NCBI RefSeq assembly: GCF_004138295.1
Contig: NZ_SCFM01000027.1
Location: forward strand, 18,928 to 82,927
DNA from: Ectobacillus funiculus
Lineage (GTDB): Bacteria; Bacillota; Bacilli; Bacillales; Bacillaceae_G
Length of the DNA: 64,000 bases
Direction: 5' to 3'
Made by a program: the position numbers and the translations under genes. Shown here one piece after another: positions 47,530-56,376 of this stretch; position 1 is the first letter of the stretch; each line of letters begins with the position of its first letter. Below the pieces are notes generated by a model that had not been told where the DNA came from, ran no database searches, and saw only the letters and a program-made list of their open reading frames with translations.

Positions 47530-48138
47530 TCAGTATGCTAACCGATATATTAAAAACCTCTCATTCGGATTATGTTCATATGCATCCGGCAATCTAATTT
47601 CTGCCTTCAGCTCAAAGGAGGTATTGTTTTCTAAGAAATAGATATAATCCTCTGATGTGTAATATAAAATCAATTCTACCTCTCGCTGTGATGTTTCGAC
47701 TGAGCGCAATATCCGATTAATAACCTTTATAAAGATTTGAGTAGAAAATGGATTAAAAAAATAAAACCGATTGTCCATTGGATGAATTTCATACTCCTCA
47801 GCCAGACAACAGTGGAAATAAATTTTATCTTTGCTATGTTTCTTCTTCTTTAGATAGCGATTCCGATTCTCCATTGCCTCCCGGTAGAAACCATCGTTCA
47901 TTTCGATTCCGACAGCAGTTGCATCAAAAACATGATTTATATAGAAATTTAAACGGCCTTTTCCACAACCAAAATCCACGATACGATCGCTGCTTTTGAA
48001 CTCGTATGTTTTACATAATAGTTCTAATGCAAAGTATGGCGTTGCTTCATAGCGATGATAATGTAGAGATTGATTGAATCCCTTTTGATCTCCCGTTGTT
48101 TTAATGTTCAGTAAAGCATCATACAACTCTTCCTTCAT
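47530..48138 (-). CDS. Class I SAM-dependent methyltransferase
   Basis: 202 residues behind TAGGAG. Motif I is RIVDFGCGKGRLNFYINHVF, with an acidic motif II at VGIEMNDGFYREAMENR. Motif IV is replaced by FYFFNPFSTQIF (NPF-like, suggesting an N- or related methyltransferase). The substrate is unknown. Proteins of this type in Bacillus are annotated only as methyltransferases. Monocistronic. Confidence 0.85.
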   Translation of the reverse strand: MKEELYDALLNIKTTGDQKGFNQSLHYHRYEATPYFALELLCKTYEFKSSDRIVDFGCGKGRLNFYINHVFDATAVGIEMNDGFYREAMENRNRYLKKKKHSKDKIYFHCCLAEEYEIHPMDNRFYFFNPFSTQIFIKVINRILRSVETSQREVELILYYTSEDYIYFLENNTSFELKAEIRLPDAYEHNPNERFLIYRLAY

Positions 48139-48828
48139 GATTGACTCCTATACTCGTTATACCGATGAATATGCACAACATAATCTTACTGCAAGTATAT
48201 CAAATGGATAAGGGGTTTTCCTATCCAATTGTATTTTCCTCCAACCAATGGGCCTCTGCATAAACTGTTAGTATAAAATGAGCAGGTATACTTGCATTTG
48301 TAATGTTTTTGTTTGTTTGCACATGTATCCCGATGTTTAAATCGACCCAAACGAAACATTGAAGTACTAACTAGTGCTATACCAACACATAAAGTTCACC
48401 TTATATTTCATTTGTTCAGAACAATCAGCTATCATAAAGCAGCAGGACAGGATGATAGCCCAATTAAGGATACATTCACATATACCTATACCATATCATG
48501 CTGCCTCGAATATCATATATGAGAGAGAGATCAATCCATTGCCATACTCGTACAACCATCTCCACCCTACACATTAACAGTATTCGAACAGTCCCTAATG
48601 GGGCCTCAACACCCTCTCCTATATATGGGAAAGGGTTTTTATTATTTGAGAATAACTTGTCTCAATATGCATTTTCAATCATCGGAATGAGAAATTAACC
48701 TTTCTCAGTTAAACTTTTCAGGCTATGCCTGAATGAAATTCCCCTTCTCTACTAGCTAGGCTCCGCCCTTCGCTTTCCTGGAAAAAGGGAACTTCTTTCA
48801 AATTACGATAAAAGAATCCACGGTCTTA
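48139..48828. other. Gap of 690 bp downstream of glgC
   Basis: No convincing gene on either strand and no copy of the interspersed repeat. It contains a hairpin near 48605-48640 (ACCCTCTCC-TATATAT-GGGAAAGGGT plus TTTTT) and a small GC-rich stem near 48720-48800. In related genomes glgD and other glg genes would be expected here, but no trace is visible. Confidence 0.5.
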
Positions 48829-49995
48829 TCAAATAATGTTTGCTTGTTTCTTATAGCTTTCTTCAGGAGATAATCGTCTATTATCTATAAGTGCAATCTT
48901 TTGTTTCGAGGAATGAGGCTTCATGACAGTTCCCTCCTCAATCGTGACATTGCTTCCAATAACAGCTCCCTCAATATATACACGATCTCCTATCACTGTA
49001 TTCGGAAGAATCACGCAATCCTTTATAACAGCATGCTTCCCAATCTTCACTCCGCAAGAAAGAACGGAATGCTCTACTCTCCCAGCAATGTTACATCCTT
49101 CACTAATTAATGAACGCATAATGCTCCCTGTTTCACTTAAAAAGAAGGGGGAATGGTTTTGCTCCTTCGTATAGACGTTCCAATTCGTATTACATAAAAA
49201 AATGTTCTTTTCTTCTGATAATAAATCCATGTTGGATTGCCAATAGCTATCAATCGTACCTACGTCCCGCCAATAGCCTTTGAACTGAAATGCAAATACA
49301 TGCATAGATCCTTTGATCATAGCGGGAATAATGTCCTTCCCAAAGTCTGCCGGTGTATCTAAGTAACTATCTTGCTCCAAAAACATTTGTAAAGCCTCAC
49401 GTTTGAAAATATAGATTCCCATCGATGCTTGATTAGACTTTGGATGGACTGGTTTTTCTTCAAATTCTATAATCCTGCCACTCTTATCACTTGTTACAAT
49501 CCCAAAACGGTTCGCCTCACTCCACGGAACATTCACAACTGAAATGGTAACATCCGCATTTGTGTGGATATGCTGCTCCAGCATCTCATTGTAATCCATT
49601 TTGTAAATGTGGTCGCCTGAAATAATTAAGATATGCTCCGGGTTTTGTTCTTCAATATATTTTCGGTTGTGAAACACAGCATTTGCCGTTCCTTCATACC
49701 ATCGTGCTCGATCCTGACATTGAAAGGGAGGTAAAATGGACACGCCACCGTCCTTTCTGTCTAAATCCCAATGGTATCCATTTCCTATATAGTTTTGCAG
49801 TACATGAGGTTGATATTGAGTGAGGATTCCCACTGTGTTAATGTTTGAGTTTTTGCAGTTGCTTAAGGCAAAATCAATGATTCTATATTTCCCGCCAAAT
49901 GGTACAGCTGGTTTAGCAATGTCTTGTGTTAATGTTTTCAAACGAGAGCCTCTGCCACCTGCCAATAACATGGCAATGCATTGTTTTTTTGCCAA
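48829..49995 (-). CDS. glgC: Glucose-1-phosphate adenylyltransferase (ADP-glucose pyrophosphorylase)
   Basis: 388 residues from a TTG at 49995 with GAGGAGA seven bases upstream. It makes ADP-glucose for glycogen. The nucleotidyltransferase motif is MLLAGGRGSRLKTLTQDIAKPAVPFGGKYRIIDF, with ISGDHIYKMDY and FEEKPVHPKS in the active site. A left-handed beta-helix with hexapeptide repeats (IKDCVILPNTVIGDRVYIEGAVIGSNVTI) follows. In Bacillus it is normally part of glgBCDAP, but here it stands alone. GlgC often needs GlgD for full activity. Confidence 0.94.
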   Translation of the reverse strand: MAKKQCIAMLLAGGRGSRLKTLTQDIAKPAVPFGGKYRIIDFALSNCKNSNINTVGILTQYQPHVLQNYIGNGYHWDLDRKDGGVSILPPFQCQDRARWYEGTANAVFHNRKYIEEQNPEHILIISGDHIYKMDYNEMLEQHIHTNADVTISVVNVPWSEANRFGIVTSDKSGRIIEFEEKPVHPKSNQASMGIYIFKREALQMFLEQDSYLDTPADFGKDIIPAMIKGSMHVFAFQFKGYWRDVGTIDSYWQSNMDLLSEEKNIFLCNTNWNVYTKEQNHSPFFLSETGSIMRSLISEGCNIAGRVEHSVLSCGVKIGKHAVIKDCVILPNTVIGDRVYIEGAVIGSNVTIEEGTVMKPHSSKQKIALIDNRRLSPEESYKKQANII

Positions 49996-50198
49996 GGGAC
50001 CATCTCCTCACACGGTATAATCTTACTTAGTTATAAAATAAGCACGGAAATCCGGTTTTATGTTTCAAAAATGTGAATATTTTATAACATTAAGTAAAGA
50101 TAACGTTTACAAATTTTAAAGCATAAGAAAAACGGACAAGGCCTGCCATTTTGGGCCTTGGGAGCTAGACATCACCCCGAAAAGTTATACTTATCTTG

Positions 50199-50336
50199 TA
50201 AAAAAAACTCGCCGACTAGCGATCCCTGCTCCCCGGGCGAAGACAGAGGCGTAGCCCTATTTATACTGTATTCCTAAAACTTCCGACTACGTCGAATTCA
50301 CTTCTAGTTGGAAATTTATACTTTCCTACAATGAAA
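50199..50336 (+). repeat. 140-bp interspersed repeat, copy 9 (full)
   Basis: It starts TAAAAAAAACTCGCC and keeps GGCGTAG/CTACGTC. The arms are ATACTGTA and TACAATGA, with one broken pair. It ends at the T tract of the merR terminator. Confidence 0.92.
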
Positions 50337-50368
50337 AAAAGCGACCGGCTTTCGCCAATCGCTCTTAC
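50336..50368 (-). terminator. Terminator of the MerR-type gene
   Basis: On the minus strand GCGATTGGC - GAAA - GCCGGTCGC followed by TTTTTTT; stem with a GAAA tetraloop. Confidence 0.88.
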
Positions 50369-50371
50369 TCA

Positions 50372-51136
50372 TTATTTTTTCAATCCTGTATAAATATGAA
50401 TCGCATCCCGCAAAAATAGAGCTGTTCCTGGTTGGTTTTTATCGTAGTACGCTGTAAACCTCTCATCGTCTACATACATTTGCGCAAGGCCTGCATGTGC
50501 TTCTTTCGTATAGCTATCCCAATAATAGCAGAGCCATTGCCGATGTAAATGTGCGGTTTTTTGGGCTAATTCTCCCGCAGGATCACCTGTTGCGAATGCC
50601 TCGGCTAATGTAGCTAGAACATCAGCGGCCAGTTTTTCTACTTCCGCATACTGCTCCTCTGTCATCCCTTTTACCTTTTGGTTAGATTTATCGACTTGCT
50701 CATCCCCATACTTTGCTCGAATCTCTTTCCCATATTTCTTTTCATTATCATCAATCAACTTTTGCTTAAAGCCTTCAAACTTTTCTTTATCTGTCATTGT
50801 TATACTCCCTTCCGCTGCAGCTATTGTTTTATCCACATTCGCAATTAATCGATCTAACTGTTCTCGTTTTACCAGAAGCTGCTCCCGATGTTCTTTCAGC
50901 GCAAGAGTGCTATCAAAGGATGGGGAGGTAGTAATCTTCTTAATATTTTCTAAGCTTACCCCTAGCTCCCGATAAAACAGAATTTGCTGAAGTCGATCAA
51001 CCTCCTTTTGCCCATAAATCCGATACCCTGACGAATTGATTCTTGCCGGCCTTAGAATTCCAATTTCATCGTAATATCGCAGCGTCCTCGTACTCACACC
51101 TGCCATTTGGCTCAATCTTTGCACTGTGTATTCCAT
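50372..51136 (-). CDS. MerR family regulator with TipAS-type ligand domain
   Basis: 254 residues from the ATG at 51136 (AGGAGGTGA upstream). The N-terminal winged helix is YTVQRLSQMAGVSTRTLRYYDEIGILRPARINSSGYRIYGQKEVDRLQQI. A coiled coil follows (residues ~75-110), then a C-terminal TipAS antibiotic-recognition domain (EEQYAEVEKLAADVLATLAEAF, HRQWLCYYWDSYTKEAHAGLAQMYVDDERFTAYYD). B. subtilis Mta has this layout and activates multidrug exporters. A dyad operator lies in its promoter, so it is probably autoregulated. Confidence 0.9.
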   Translation of the reverse strand: MEYTVQRLSQMAGVSTRTLRYYDEIGILRPARINSSGYRIYGQKEVDRLQQILFYRELGVSLENIKKITTSPSFDSTLALKEHREQLLVKREQLDRLIANVDKTIAAAEGSITMTDKEKFEGFKQKLIDDNEKKYGKEIRAKYGDEQVDKSNQKVKGMTEEQYAEVEKLAADVLATLAEAFATGDPAGELAQKTAHLHRQWLCYYWDSYTKEAHAGLAQMYVDDERFTAYYDKNQPGTALFLRDAIHIYTGLKK

Positions 51137-51165
51137 CTTCTCACCTCCTGATATAAACACTATAT

Positions 51166-51186
51166 ACCTTGACGTAACGTCAAGGT
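51166..51186. promoter_or_regulatory. MerR-type dyad operator
   Basis: ACCTTGACGT - A - ACGTCAAGGT: a perfect 10+1+10 palindrome 30 bases upstream of the MerR start. It is similar to operators of TipA/Mta-type activators that sit between distorted promoter boxes. Confidence 0.8.
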
Positions 51187-51289
51187 GAATAGGTTTTTGA
51201 AAAATAGTTTTAAAAAATGATGATTAGGAATTCAACAAGAAGAAAAAGGACCTTGTGTAGCCATTAGTCCTTTTATCTGAGTTTCTTGT

Positions 51290-51450
51290 TTAGTTAATTG
51301 ACTTCCATTTTATTTCCAGCATCCCATAAACGATATGATCAACGTCATAGTCACACAGCCATTCTGCTTGTCTTATTTGTCGTTCAAATAGAAAACCTAG
51401 TCTCTCTGGAAAAGCTCTACTTTTGATACTTTCAATCCTATTTGACAAAG
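51290..51450 (-). pseudogene. GNAT acetyltransferase (RimL-like), C-terminal remnant
   Basis: A minus-strand frame without start, ending at a TAA (51290), reads SRAFPERLGFLFERQIRQAEWLCDYDVDHIVYGMLEIKW in order. This matches the last ~45 residues of ribosomal-protein N-acetyltransferases (SxxxxExLGF near the acetyl-CoA site; the final VDHxVYxML-W). The front ~130 codons are missing; the terminator of the ABC operon abuts it. Confidence 0.7.
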
Positions 51451-51459
51451 ACAAAAAGA

Positions 51460-51510
51460 CTGACGTCAAAAGATATATATCCTATATCCTCTGCATCAGT
51501 CCCTTATTTC
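51460..51510 (-). terminator. Terminator of the MarR-ABC operon
   Basis: On the minus strand GACTGATG ... CGTCAGTC followed by TTTTTGTC, with a long AT-rich loop. It lies just after the second ABC gene. Confidence 0.6.
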
Positions 51511-53394
51511 TTACATAGCAGGCTCTTCTTCACCAAACTGACTGTTGTACAAGTCAGCATAAAATCCATTTTGCTGCAGCAATTCATAATGCGTTCCTTG
51601 CTCAATAACTGTCCCTTGATTCATTACCAAAATTAAATCCGCATCCTTAATCGTGGAGAGACGATGCGCAATAACAAAACTCGTGCGCCCTTGCATGAGT
51701 CTGGTCATCGCTTTTTGTATATGCACTTCTGTTCGCGTATCAACGCTGCTCGTTGCCTCATCTAAAATCATAATCGCAGGGTCTGCCAAAATAGCACGGG
51801 CGATTGTGAGCAATTGTCGCTGCCCTTGCGAAATATTAGATGCATCTTCATTAAGCACGGTATCGTAGCCATTAGGCAGCGTTCGAATGAAATGATCGGC
51901 ATACGCCGCTTTTGCTGCCTCCCGTATCTCCTCATCTGTTGCATCCAATCTGCCATATGCAATATTCTCTCGAATAGTACCGTTAAACAGCCATGTATCC
52001 TGCAGTACCATTCCAAACATTGCCCGCAAATTTTCTCGTGATAGCTTGCGCGTGTCCACCCCGTCAATTGTAATCGCACCGCCCTTTAGTTCATAAAAAC
52101 GCATGAGCAAATTGATGAGTGTCGTTTTGCCAGCACCAGTTGGGCCAACAATTGCTACGATTTGTCCTGGCTTTACATCCAGATTCATATCTTGAATGAG
52201 CAACGCATCCTCTTTATAGCCAAAGTCCACATGCTCAAATACTACATGCCCCTTCACTGTCGGCAGATTTGTTAGATTCGTTGCTTCTTTTACTTCCTCT
52301 TGTTCATCCAGCAATTCAAAAACGCGCTCTGCTGCAGCAATAGTTGATTGAATAATATTAGCAATATTTGCTGTTTGGGTAATCGGCTGCGAAAACTGCC
52401 TGGAGTATTGAATAAACGCTTGAATATCACCAATTGCAATAAAGCCCTTGGTCACATAAATCCCGCCGACAATACAGATGAATACATAGCCAAGATTGCT
52501 GACAAACATCATCAGCGGCATAATGATGCCAGAGATAAATTGGGCACGCCAGCCGGCATCGTATAGCTTTTCATTAACTTCATCAAATGTTTCTTTTGCC
52601 TTTTCCTCATGTCCAAATGCTTTAATAATTTGATGTCCGGTATACATCTCTTCAATATGCCCATTCAATTGTCCCAGTGACTTTTGCTGATTGGCAAAAT
52701 ACTTCTGCGAACGCAGCATAATTGGTTTTAAAACGAAAATCGAGAGCGCAATGGACACGACACTGATTAAAGTAAGCACCGGACTAATGGTTAACATCAT
52801 AATAATAATTCCAATAATTGTAACAATCGAGGTGATAAATTGTGTAATACTTTGTTGAAGTGTGCTACCGATTGTATCAATATCATTTGTTACCCGGCTC
52901 AGCGTATCACCATGAGAATGTTCATCATAGTATTTCAGCGGCAGCCTTGATAGCTTCTCACTGACCTCCGTCCGTAAATCATACACAACCTTTTGCGAAA
53001 CATCGGACATAATATACTGCTGCAGGTAGCTAAACAATGCACTGATAATATACAGCCCGACCAATAGAAGCAGAATATTTTTAATATAGGTAAAATCAAT
53101 GGCTGCACCAGGAAGCCCTTTCCATTTCATCATGGCGCCTTCAAATAATTTTGTCGTGACCTTTCCCATCAGCTTCGGACCGACAATTAAAAAAATCGTG
53201 CTGAGAATCGCCGTGAGGAACACAGCCATTAAATGCAGCCGACGCGGCTGCAAATACGTGAGCAAACGGCGAAATGTGCCCTTAAAATCTTTGATTTTAG
53301 CACCTTGCACCATCATATTGCCGCCGGGACCAAAGCCTGGCCTAAAGCCGCCCGGATGACCGCCAGGACGCGGATGTTTGTCTGACGTACTCAT
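51511..53394 (-). CDS. ABC transporter, fused permease-ATPase (multidrug exporter half)
   Basis: 627 residues from the ATG at 53394 (AGAGGAGG upstream); the longer frame reads into the upstream gene. A Gly/Pro-rich N-terminal tail (HPRPGGHPGGFRPGFGPGG) precedes six helices and the ATPase domain: Walker A GPTGAGKTTL, Q-loop, signature ISQGQRQLLTIARAI, Walker B IMILDEATSSVD and H-loop IAHRLS. The canonical LSGGQ is ISQGQ here. It forms a heterodimer with the upstream gene product, as in BmrCD/YfiBC-type exporters. Confidence 0.93.
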   Translation of the reverse strand: MSTSDKHPRPGGHPGGFRPGFGPGGNMMVQGAKIKDFKGTFRRLLTYLQPRRLHLMAVFLTAILSTIFLIVGPKLMGKVTTKLFEGAMMKWKGLPGAAIDFTYIKNILLLLVGLYIISALFSYLQQYIMSDVSQKVVYDLRTEVSEKLSRLPLKYYDEHSHGDTLSRVTNDIDTIGSTLQQSITQFITSIVTIIGIIIMMLTISPVLTLISVVSIALSIFVLKPIMLRSQKYFANQQKSLGQLNGHIEEMYTGHQIIKAFGHEEKAKETFDEVNEKLYDAGWRAQFISGIIMPLMMFVSNLGYVFICIVGGIYVTKGFIAIGDIQAFIQYSRQFSQPITQTANIANIIQSTIAAAERVFELLDEQEEVKEATNLTNLPTVKGHVVFEHVDFGYKEDALLIQDMNLDVKPGQIVAIVGPTGAGKTTLINLLMRFYELKGGAITIDGVDTRKLSRENLRAMFGMVLQDTWLFNGTIRENIAYGRLDATDEEIREAAKAAYADHFIRTLPNGYDTVLNEDASNISQGQRQLLTIARAILADPAIMILDEATSSVDTRTEVHIQKAMTRLMQGRTSFVIAHRLSTIKDADLILVMNQGTVIEQGTHYELLQQNGFYADLYNSQFGEEEPAM

Positions 53395-55118
53395 GCACTT
53401 TCCTCCTCTGACAATTGTGATGCAACGATTTCGCGATATACCCCACATCGCTCAAGCAATTGTTCATGTGTACCAATATCTTCTACTTTTCCTTCATCCA
53501 ACACAATGATTTGATCAGCATGCAGTACGGTGCTAACACGTTGAGCAACGATTAATACTGCCCTATCAACTGTTTCTATCTTTAAAGCACTGCGCAGCTT
53601 CGCATCAGTTTTAAAATCAAGCGCTGAAAAGCTATCATCAAAAATGTATAGCTCCGGCTTACGAACAAGCGCCCGCGCAATTGACAAGCGCTGCTTTTGA
53701 CCGCCTGAGAGGTTTGTTCCACCTTGCGCAATAATGGATTCATAGCCCTCCTCCATTTGTTCAATAAAACCTGCGGCCTGTGCAATTTGAGCAGCATGTA
53801 TAATCTCCTCGTCTGTTGCATCCTCCTTGCCATAGCGAATATTTTCACGGATGGTTCCTGAAAATAGCACTGCTTTTTGCGGGACAAAACCGATTTTAGA
53901 TCGCAACTCCGTCTGCTTCATTTTCTGGATATTCACACCGCCTATACGAATTTCTCCCGCATCAATATCATAAAAGCGAGGAATTAGGTTTACGAGCGTG
54001 GACTTGCCGGCACCTGTCCCGCCGATAATAGCTGTTACTTGACCAGGCTTTGCTCGAAATGAAATCTCCGATAACGCAGGCATTTGCGCACCAGGGTAAC
54101 GGAAGGTGACTCGGTCAAATTCGAGATCACCGCAGTTTTCATCCGCTGTTGCTGTAACGTCTGCATCAACAATGCTCGGCTCCATATCAAGTACTTCGTT
54201 GATGCGGGCTGCTGATGCGGCAGCCCGCGGCACCATAATAAACATCATCGAAGCCATAATGAGTGCAAACATAATTTGAGTCACATATTGCATAAACGCC
54301 ATTAAGTCACCAACTTGCATACTGCCTGTATCAACGCGAAGTCCGCCAAACCAAAGAATGGCGACTGTCGTTAAATTGAAAATCAGCATCATTGCCGGCA
54401 TCATATATGCCATAATTTTATTCACCCGAATAGAAACGCTCATGAAATCATAGTTTGCTGTTTCAAACCGCTTTTGTTCATACGGATCGCGATTAAAGGC
54501 GCGTACAACCCGAACTCCCATTAAGCCCTCGCGAAGAATTAAATTAAGCGTATCGAGTTTTGTTTGCATGACTTTAAAAAGCGGAAGCCCTTTGGACATA
54601 ACAAGGAAAATCGTCAAAGCCAAAATTGGGATAATTGCTACAATTACAAGTGATAGCTTTGCATCCTTTGTCACTGCCATGATCACCCCGCCAACAAACA
54701 TAATCGGGGCGCTAAGCACCATCCGCATGAGCATCACAAGCACTTGCTGTACTTGCGTAATATCATTCGTTGTTCGGGTAATAAGGGAAGCTGTTCCTAT
54801 CTTGTCAAATTCCTGAAGTGAAAATGCCTCAACACGTGAAAAAACCCGTTTGCGCAGCTGTTTACCAAATCCCATTGCAGCCTTCGATGAAAAATAGCTG
54901 GCAACCACTGAACAAGCTGCCCCAATCGCCGCAATGAGCAGCATAAGAGCGCCGATTCGCAAAATATAGTTCGTATCTCCTTTTACAACACCGGTATCAA
55001 TAATATCTGACATTAATGTTGGCAAATAGAGATCAGACATGGACTGGATGAAGACAAGCACCAGCACTCCCGCAATCATCCCAGCAAATGGCCGTAACTG
55101 ACGAAATAGTTTTAACAA
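53391..55118 (-). CDS. ABC transporter, fused permease-ATPase (multidrug exporter half)
   Basis: 575 residues from a TTG at 55118 (GAGAGG upstream), overlapping the marR stop. Six membrane helices (residues ~15-300), then Walker A GGTGAGKSTLV, Q-loop FVPQKAVLFSG, signature NLSGGQKQRLSIARAL, and Walker B LYIFDDSFSALD with Asp where the catalytic Glu would be. A degenerate site in one half is typical of heterodimeric exporters. It overlaps the next gene by four bases. Confidence 0.93.
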   Translation of the reverse strand: MLKLFRQLRPFAGMIAGVLVLVFIQSMSDLYLPTLMSDIIDTGVVKGDTNYILRIGALMLLIAAIGAACSVVASYFSSKAAMGFGKQLRKRVFSRVEAFSLQEFDKIGTASLITRTTNDITQVQQVLVMLMRMVLSAPIMFVGGVIMAVTKDAKLSLVIVAIIPILALTIFLVMSKGLPLFKVMQTKLDTLNLILREGLMGVRVVRAFNRDPYEQKRFETANYDFMSVSIRVNKIMAYMMPAMMLIFNLTTVAILWFGGLRVDTGSMQVGDLMAFMQYVTQIMFALIMASMMFIMVPRAAASAARINEVLDMEPSIVDADVTATADENCGDLEFDRVTFRYPGAQMPALSEISFRAKPGQVTAIIGGTGAGKSTLVNLIPRFYDIDAGEIRIGGVNIQKMKQTELRSKIGFVPQKAVLFSGTIRENIRYGKEDATDEEIIHAAQIAQAAGFIEQMEEGYESIIAQGGTNLSGGQKQRLSIARALVRKPELYIFDDSFSALDFKTDAKLRSALKIETVDRAVLIVAQRVSTVLHADQIIVLDEGKVEDIGTHEQLLERCGVYREIVASQLSEEESA

Positions 55119-55600
55119 CGAGCATCCTCTCCGTTCTCTGTCGTTTCTGTATCTATCATCAATTCATACAATTGCTGGTGGAGTTCTAATAATGTGTGGA
55201 TGGATTCCTCTGATAATTGCGACAGGACACCCATCATTTTTTGATATACTCCATTTGGCTCATTATGCATAAGCAGTACTTGCTCTCTGCCAGCCTCAGT
55301 TAATTCAAGCTCTACCTCTCGACGATTTTCTTCCGGGATGCTGCGCTTTAGAAATCCTAGCGTTACCAAGCCATCGACACTTGTGCTCAGCGTACTTTTC
55401 GGAAATAGCAACCGTTCGCCCAAACTCTTTTGCGAAATCACTTGTGCAGGGAACATTGCTTGTAAAATCAAAAACTGCGGCATACTCAAGTTACTGTTTT
55501 TGATGCTCGCCTGCCCCCATCGTCCAAAGTTTCGTTGAATCCTCCAAAAAGATCGCAACACTTGAATGGTTTGTTCTAATTGTGGGTTATTTTCATTCAT
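55112..55600 (-). CDS. MarR family regulator of the ABC exporter operon
   Basis: 162 residues from the ATG at 55600, behind GAGAGGGAG; an upstream ATG at 55624 lacks a ribosome binding site. Helix-turn-helix and wing: QFLILQAMFPAQVISQKSLGERLLFPKSTLSTSVDGLVTLGFLKR and IPEENRREVELELTEAG. It is the first gene of the operon and overlaps the exporter, so it is almost surely its local repressor. A repeated TAGAAC/TAGAAT pattern at 55628-55655 may be its operator. Confidence 0.88.
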   Translation of the reverse strand: MNENNPQLEQTIQVLRSFWRIQRNFGRWGQASIKNSNLSMPQFLILQAMFPAQVISQKSLGERLLFPKSTLSTSVDGLVTLGFLKRSIPEENRREVELELTEAGREQVLLMHNEPNGVYQKMMGVLSQLSEESIHTLLELHQQLYELMIDTETTENGEDARC

Positions 55601-55879
55601 ATGCTCCCTCTCTTCCTTGTTCATATTTGAACCATTCTAATAAAAACTGTTCTAAAAAGGATAATTAATCTAATGAATTAATTGTATATGTAACATCCAA
55701 AATATGCAAGGAAATAACGCTAGTTTGCTTATCTTCCCTTTCATTATTCTTGTAAGGATTCACTGCACAAACCGTGAAGATTATATGCTAAAAATCATTG
55801 TTGATGATATGTAACAATTAGCTTGCGAACCATATGTAACCATAGTTTATAATGAATGAAACGAATAAAAATATAAAAG

Positions 55880-56163
55880 TGCTCAAGACAGAATCTGTTA
55901 CGAGATAATAGGGAAGTTGGTGAAAATCCAACGCAGCCCCCGCTACTGTAAACGTTAAAGAAAACTCGCCAATTGGCAAGCCCTGCTCCCTGGGCGAAGA
56001 CAGAGGCGCAGCTCTACTTACACTGTATTCCTAAAACTTCTGGCTACGTCGCATTCACTTCTAGCTAGAAATTTATACCTTCCCACAGTGTGAAATAGCA
56101 TTGCCCGGAAAGAAAGACAATCGGGTAGTTACGAAGCCAGGAGACCTGCTTTTATATACTAGT
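55880..56163 (+). promoter_or_regulatory. Cobalamin riboswitch interrupted by a repeat element
   Basis: The aptamer's conserved parts flank the repeat. Before it are GGGAAGTTGGTGAAAATCC, ACGCAGCCCCCGCTACTGTAA (55913-55951 region). After it are GCCCGGAAAGAAAGAC and AAGCCAGGAGACCTGC (56103-56153). Between ACTGTAAACG and GCATTGCCC lies repeat copy 10 (55956-56095). This segment of B12 aptamers is variable in length, so folding may survive. The downstream gene bluB makes the lower ligand of B12, a fitting target. Confidence 0.9.
55956..56095 (+). repeat. 140-bp interspersed repeat, copy 10, inside the riboswitch
   Basis: It starts TAAAGAAAACTCGCCAATTG and ends CCCACAGTGTGAAA. The arms ACACTGT/ACAGTGT are perfectly paired; the pseudoknot pair is GGCGCAG/CTACGTC (one weaker). 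The flanks are riboswitch sequence on both sides. Confidence 0.95.
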
Positions 56164-56195
56164 TCCAATTTCTTCGGTGGGAAGGAAAGGATTTC

Positions 56196-56275
56196 ATACG
56201 TATATTGATAGAATCTCCCCATATTCTGTCAATATGCTTATTTGAAAACCTTAGCTTCAATGGTTAAGGTTTTTT
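56196..56275 (+). terminator. Expression platform: two hairpins, the second a terminator
   Basis: ATTGATAGAAT - CTCCCCAT - ATTCTGTCAAT (about 56202-56232), then AAAACCTTA - GCTTCAATGG - TTAAGGTTTTTT (about 56245-56274). The second is a Rho-independent terminator before bluB, giving a transcriptional off-switch for the riboswitch. Confidence 0.85.
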
Positions 56276-56376
56276 GTATTACATACTCCTTTCACGCAAG
56301 AAGAGCATATCAGCTGCTATTAAGAAACTTATACCTTTCCGTACAAATACAAATAAGACTAGGTGGTGTTGAAGCT

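Larger units (their letters stand above)
49996..50371. other. Gap of 376 bp between glgC and the MerR gene
   Basis: It holds repeat copy 9 (50199-50336) and the merR terminator. At 50125-50160 a hairpin-like GGACAAGGCCTGCC...GGGCCTTGGGAGC is present, similar to AACGGACATGGTCCGCCC near 7490, perhaps another short repeat. Confidence 0.5.
55601..56376. other. Gap holding the bluB cobalamin leader
   Basis: 780 bp. 55601-55870 has only the divergent promoters. From ~55880 the cobalamin riboswitch, the inserted repeat, two hairpins and the bluB ribosome binding site follow. Confidence 0.8.
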
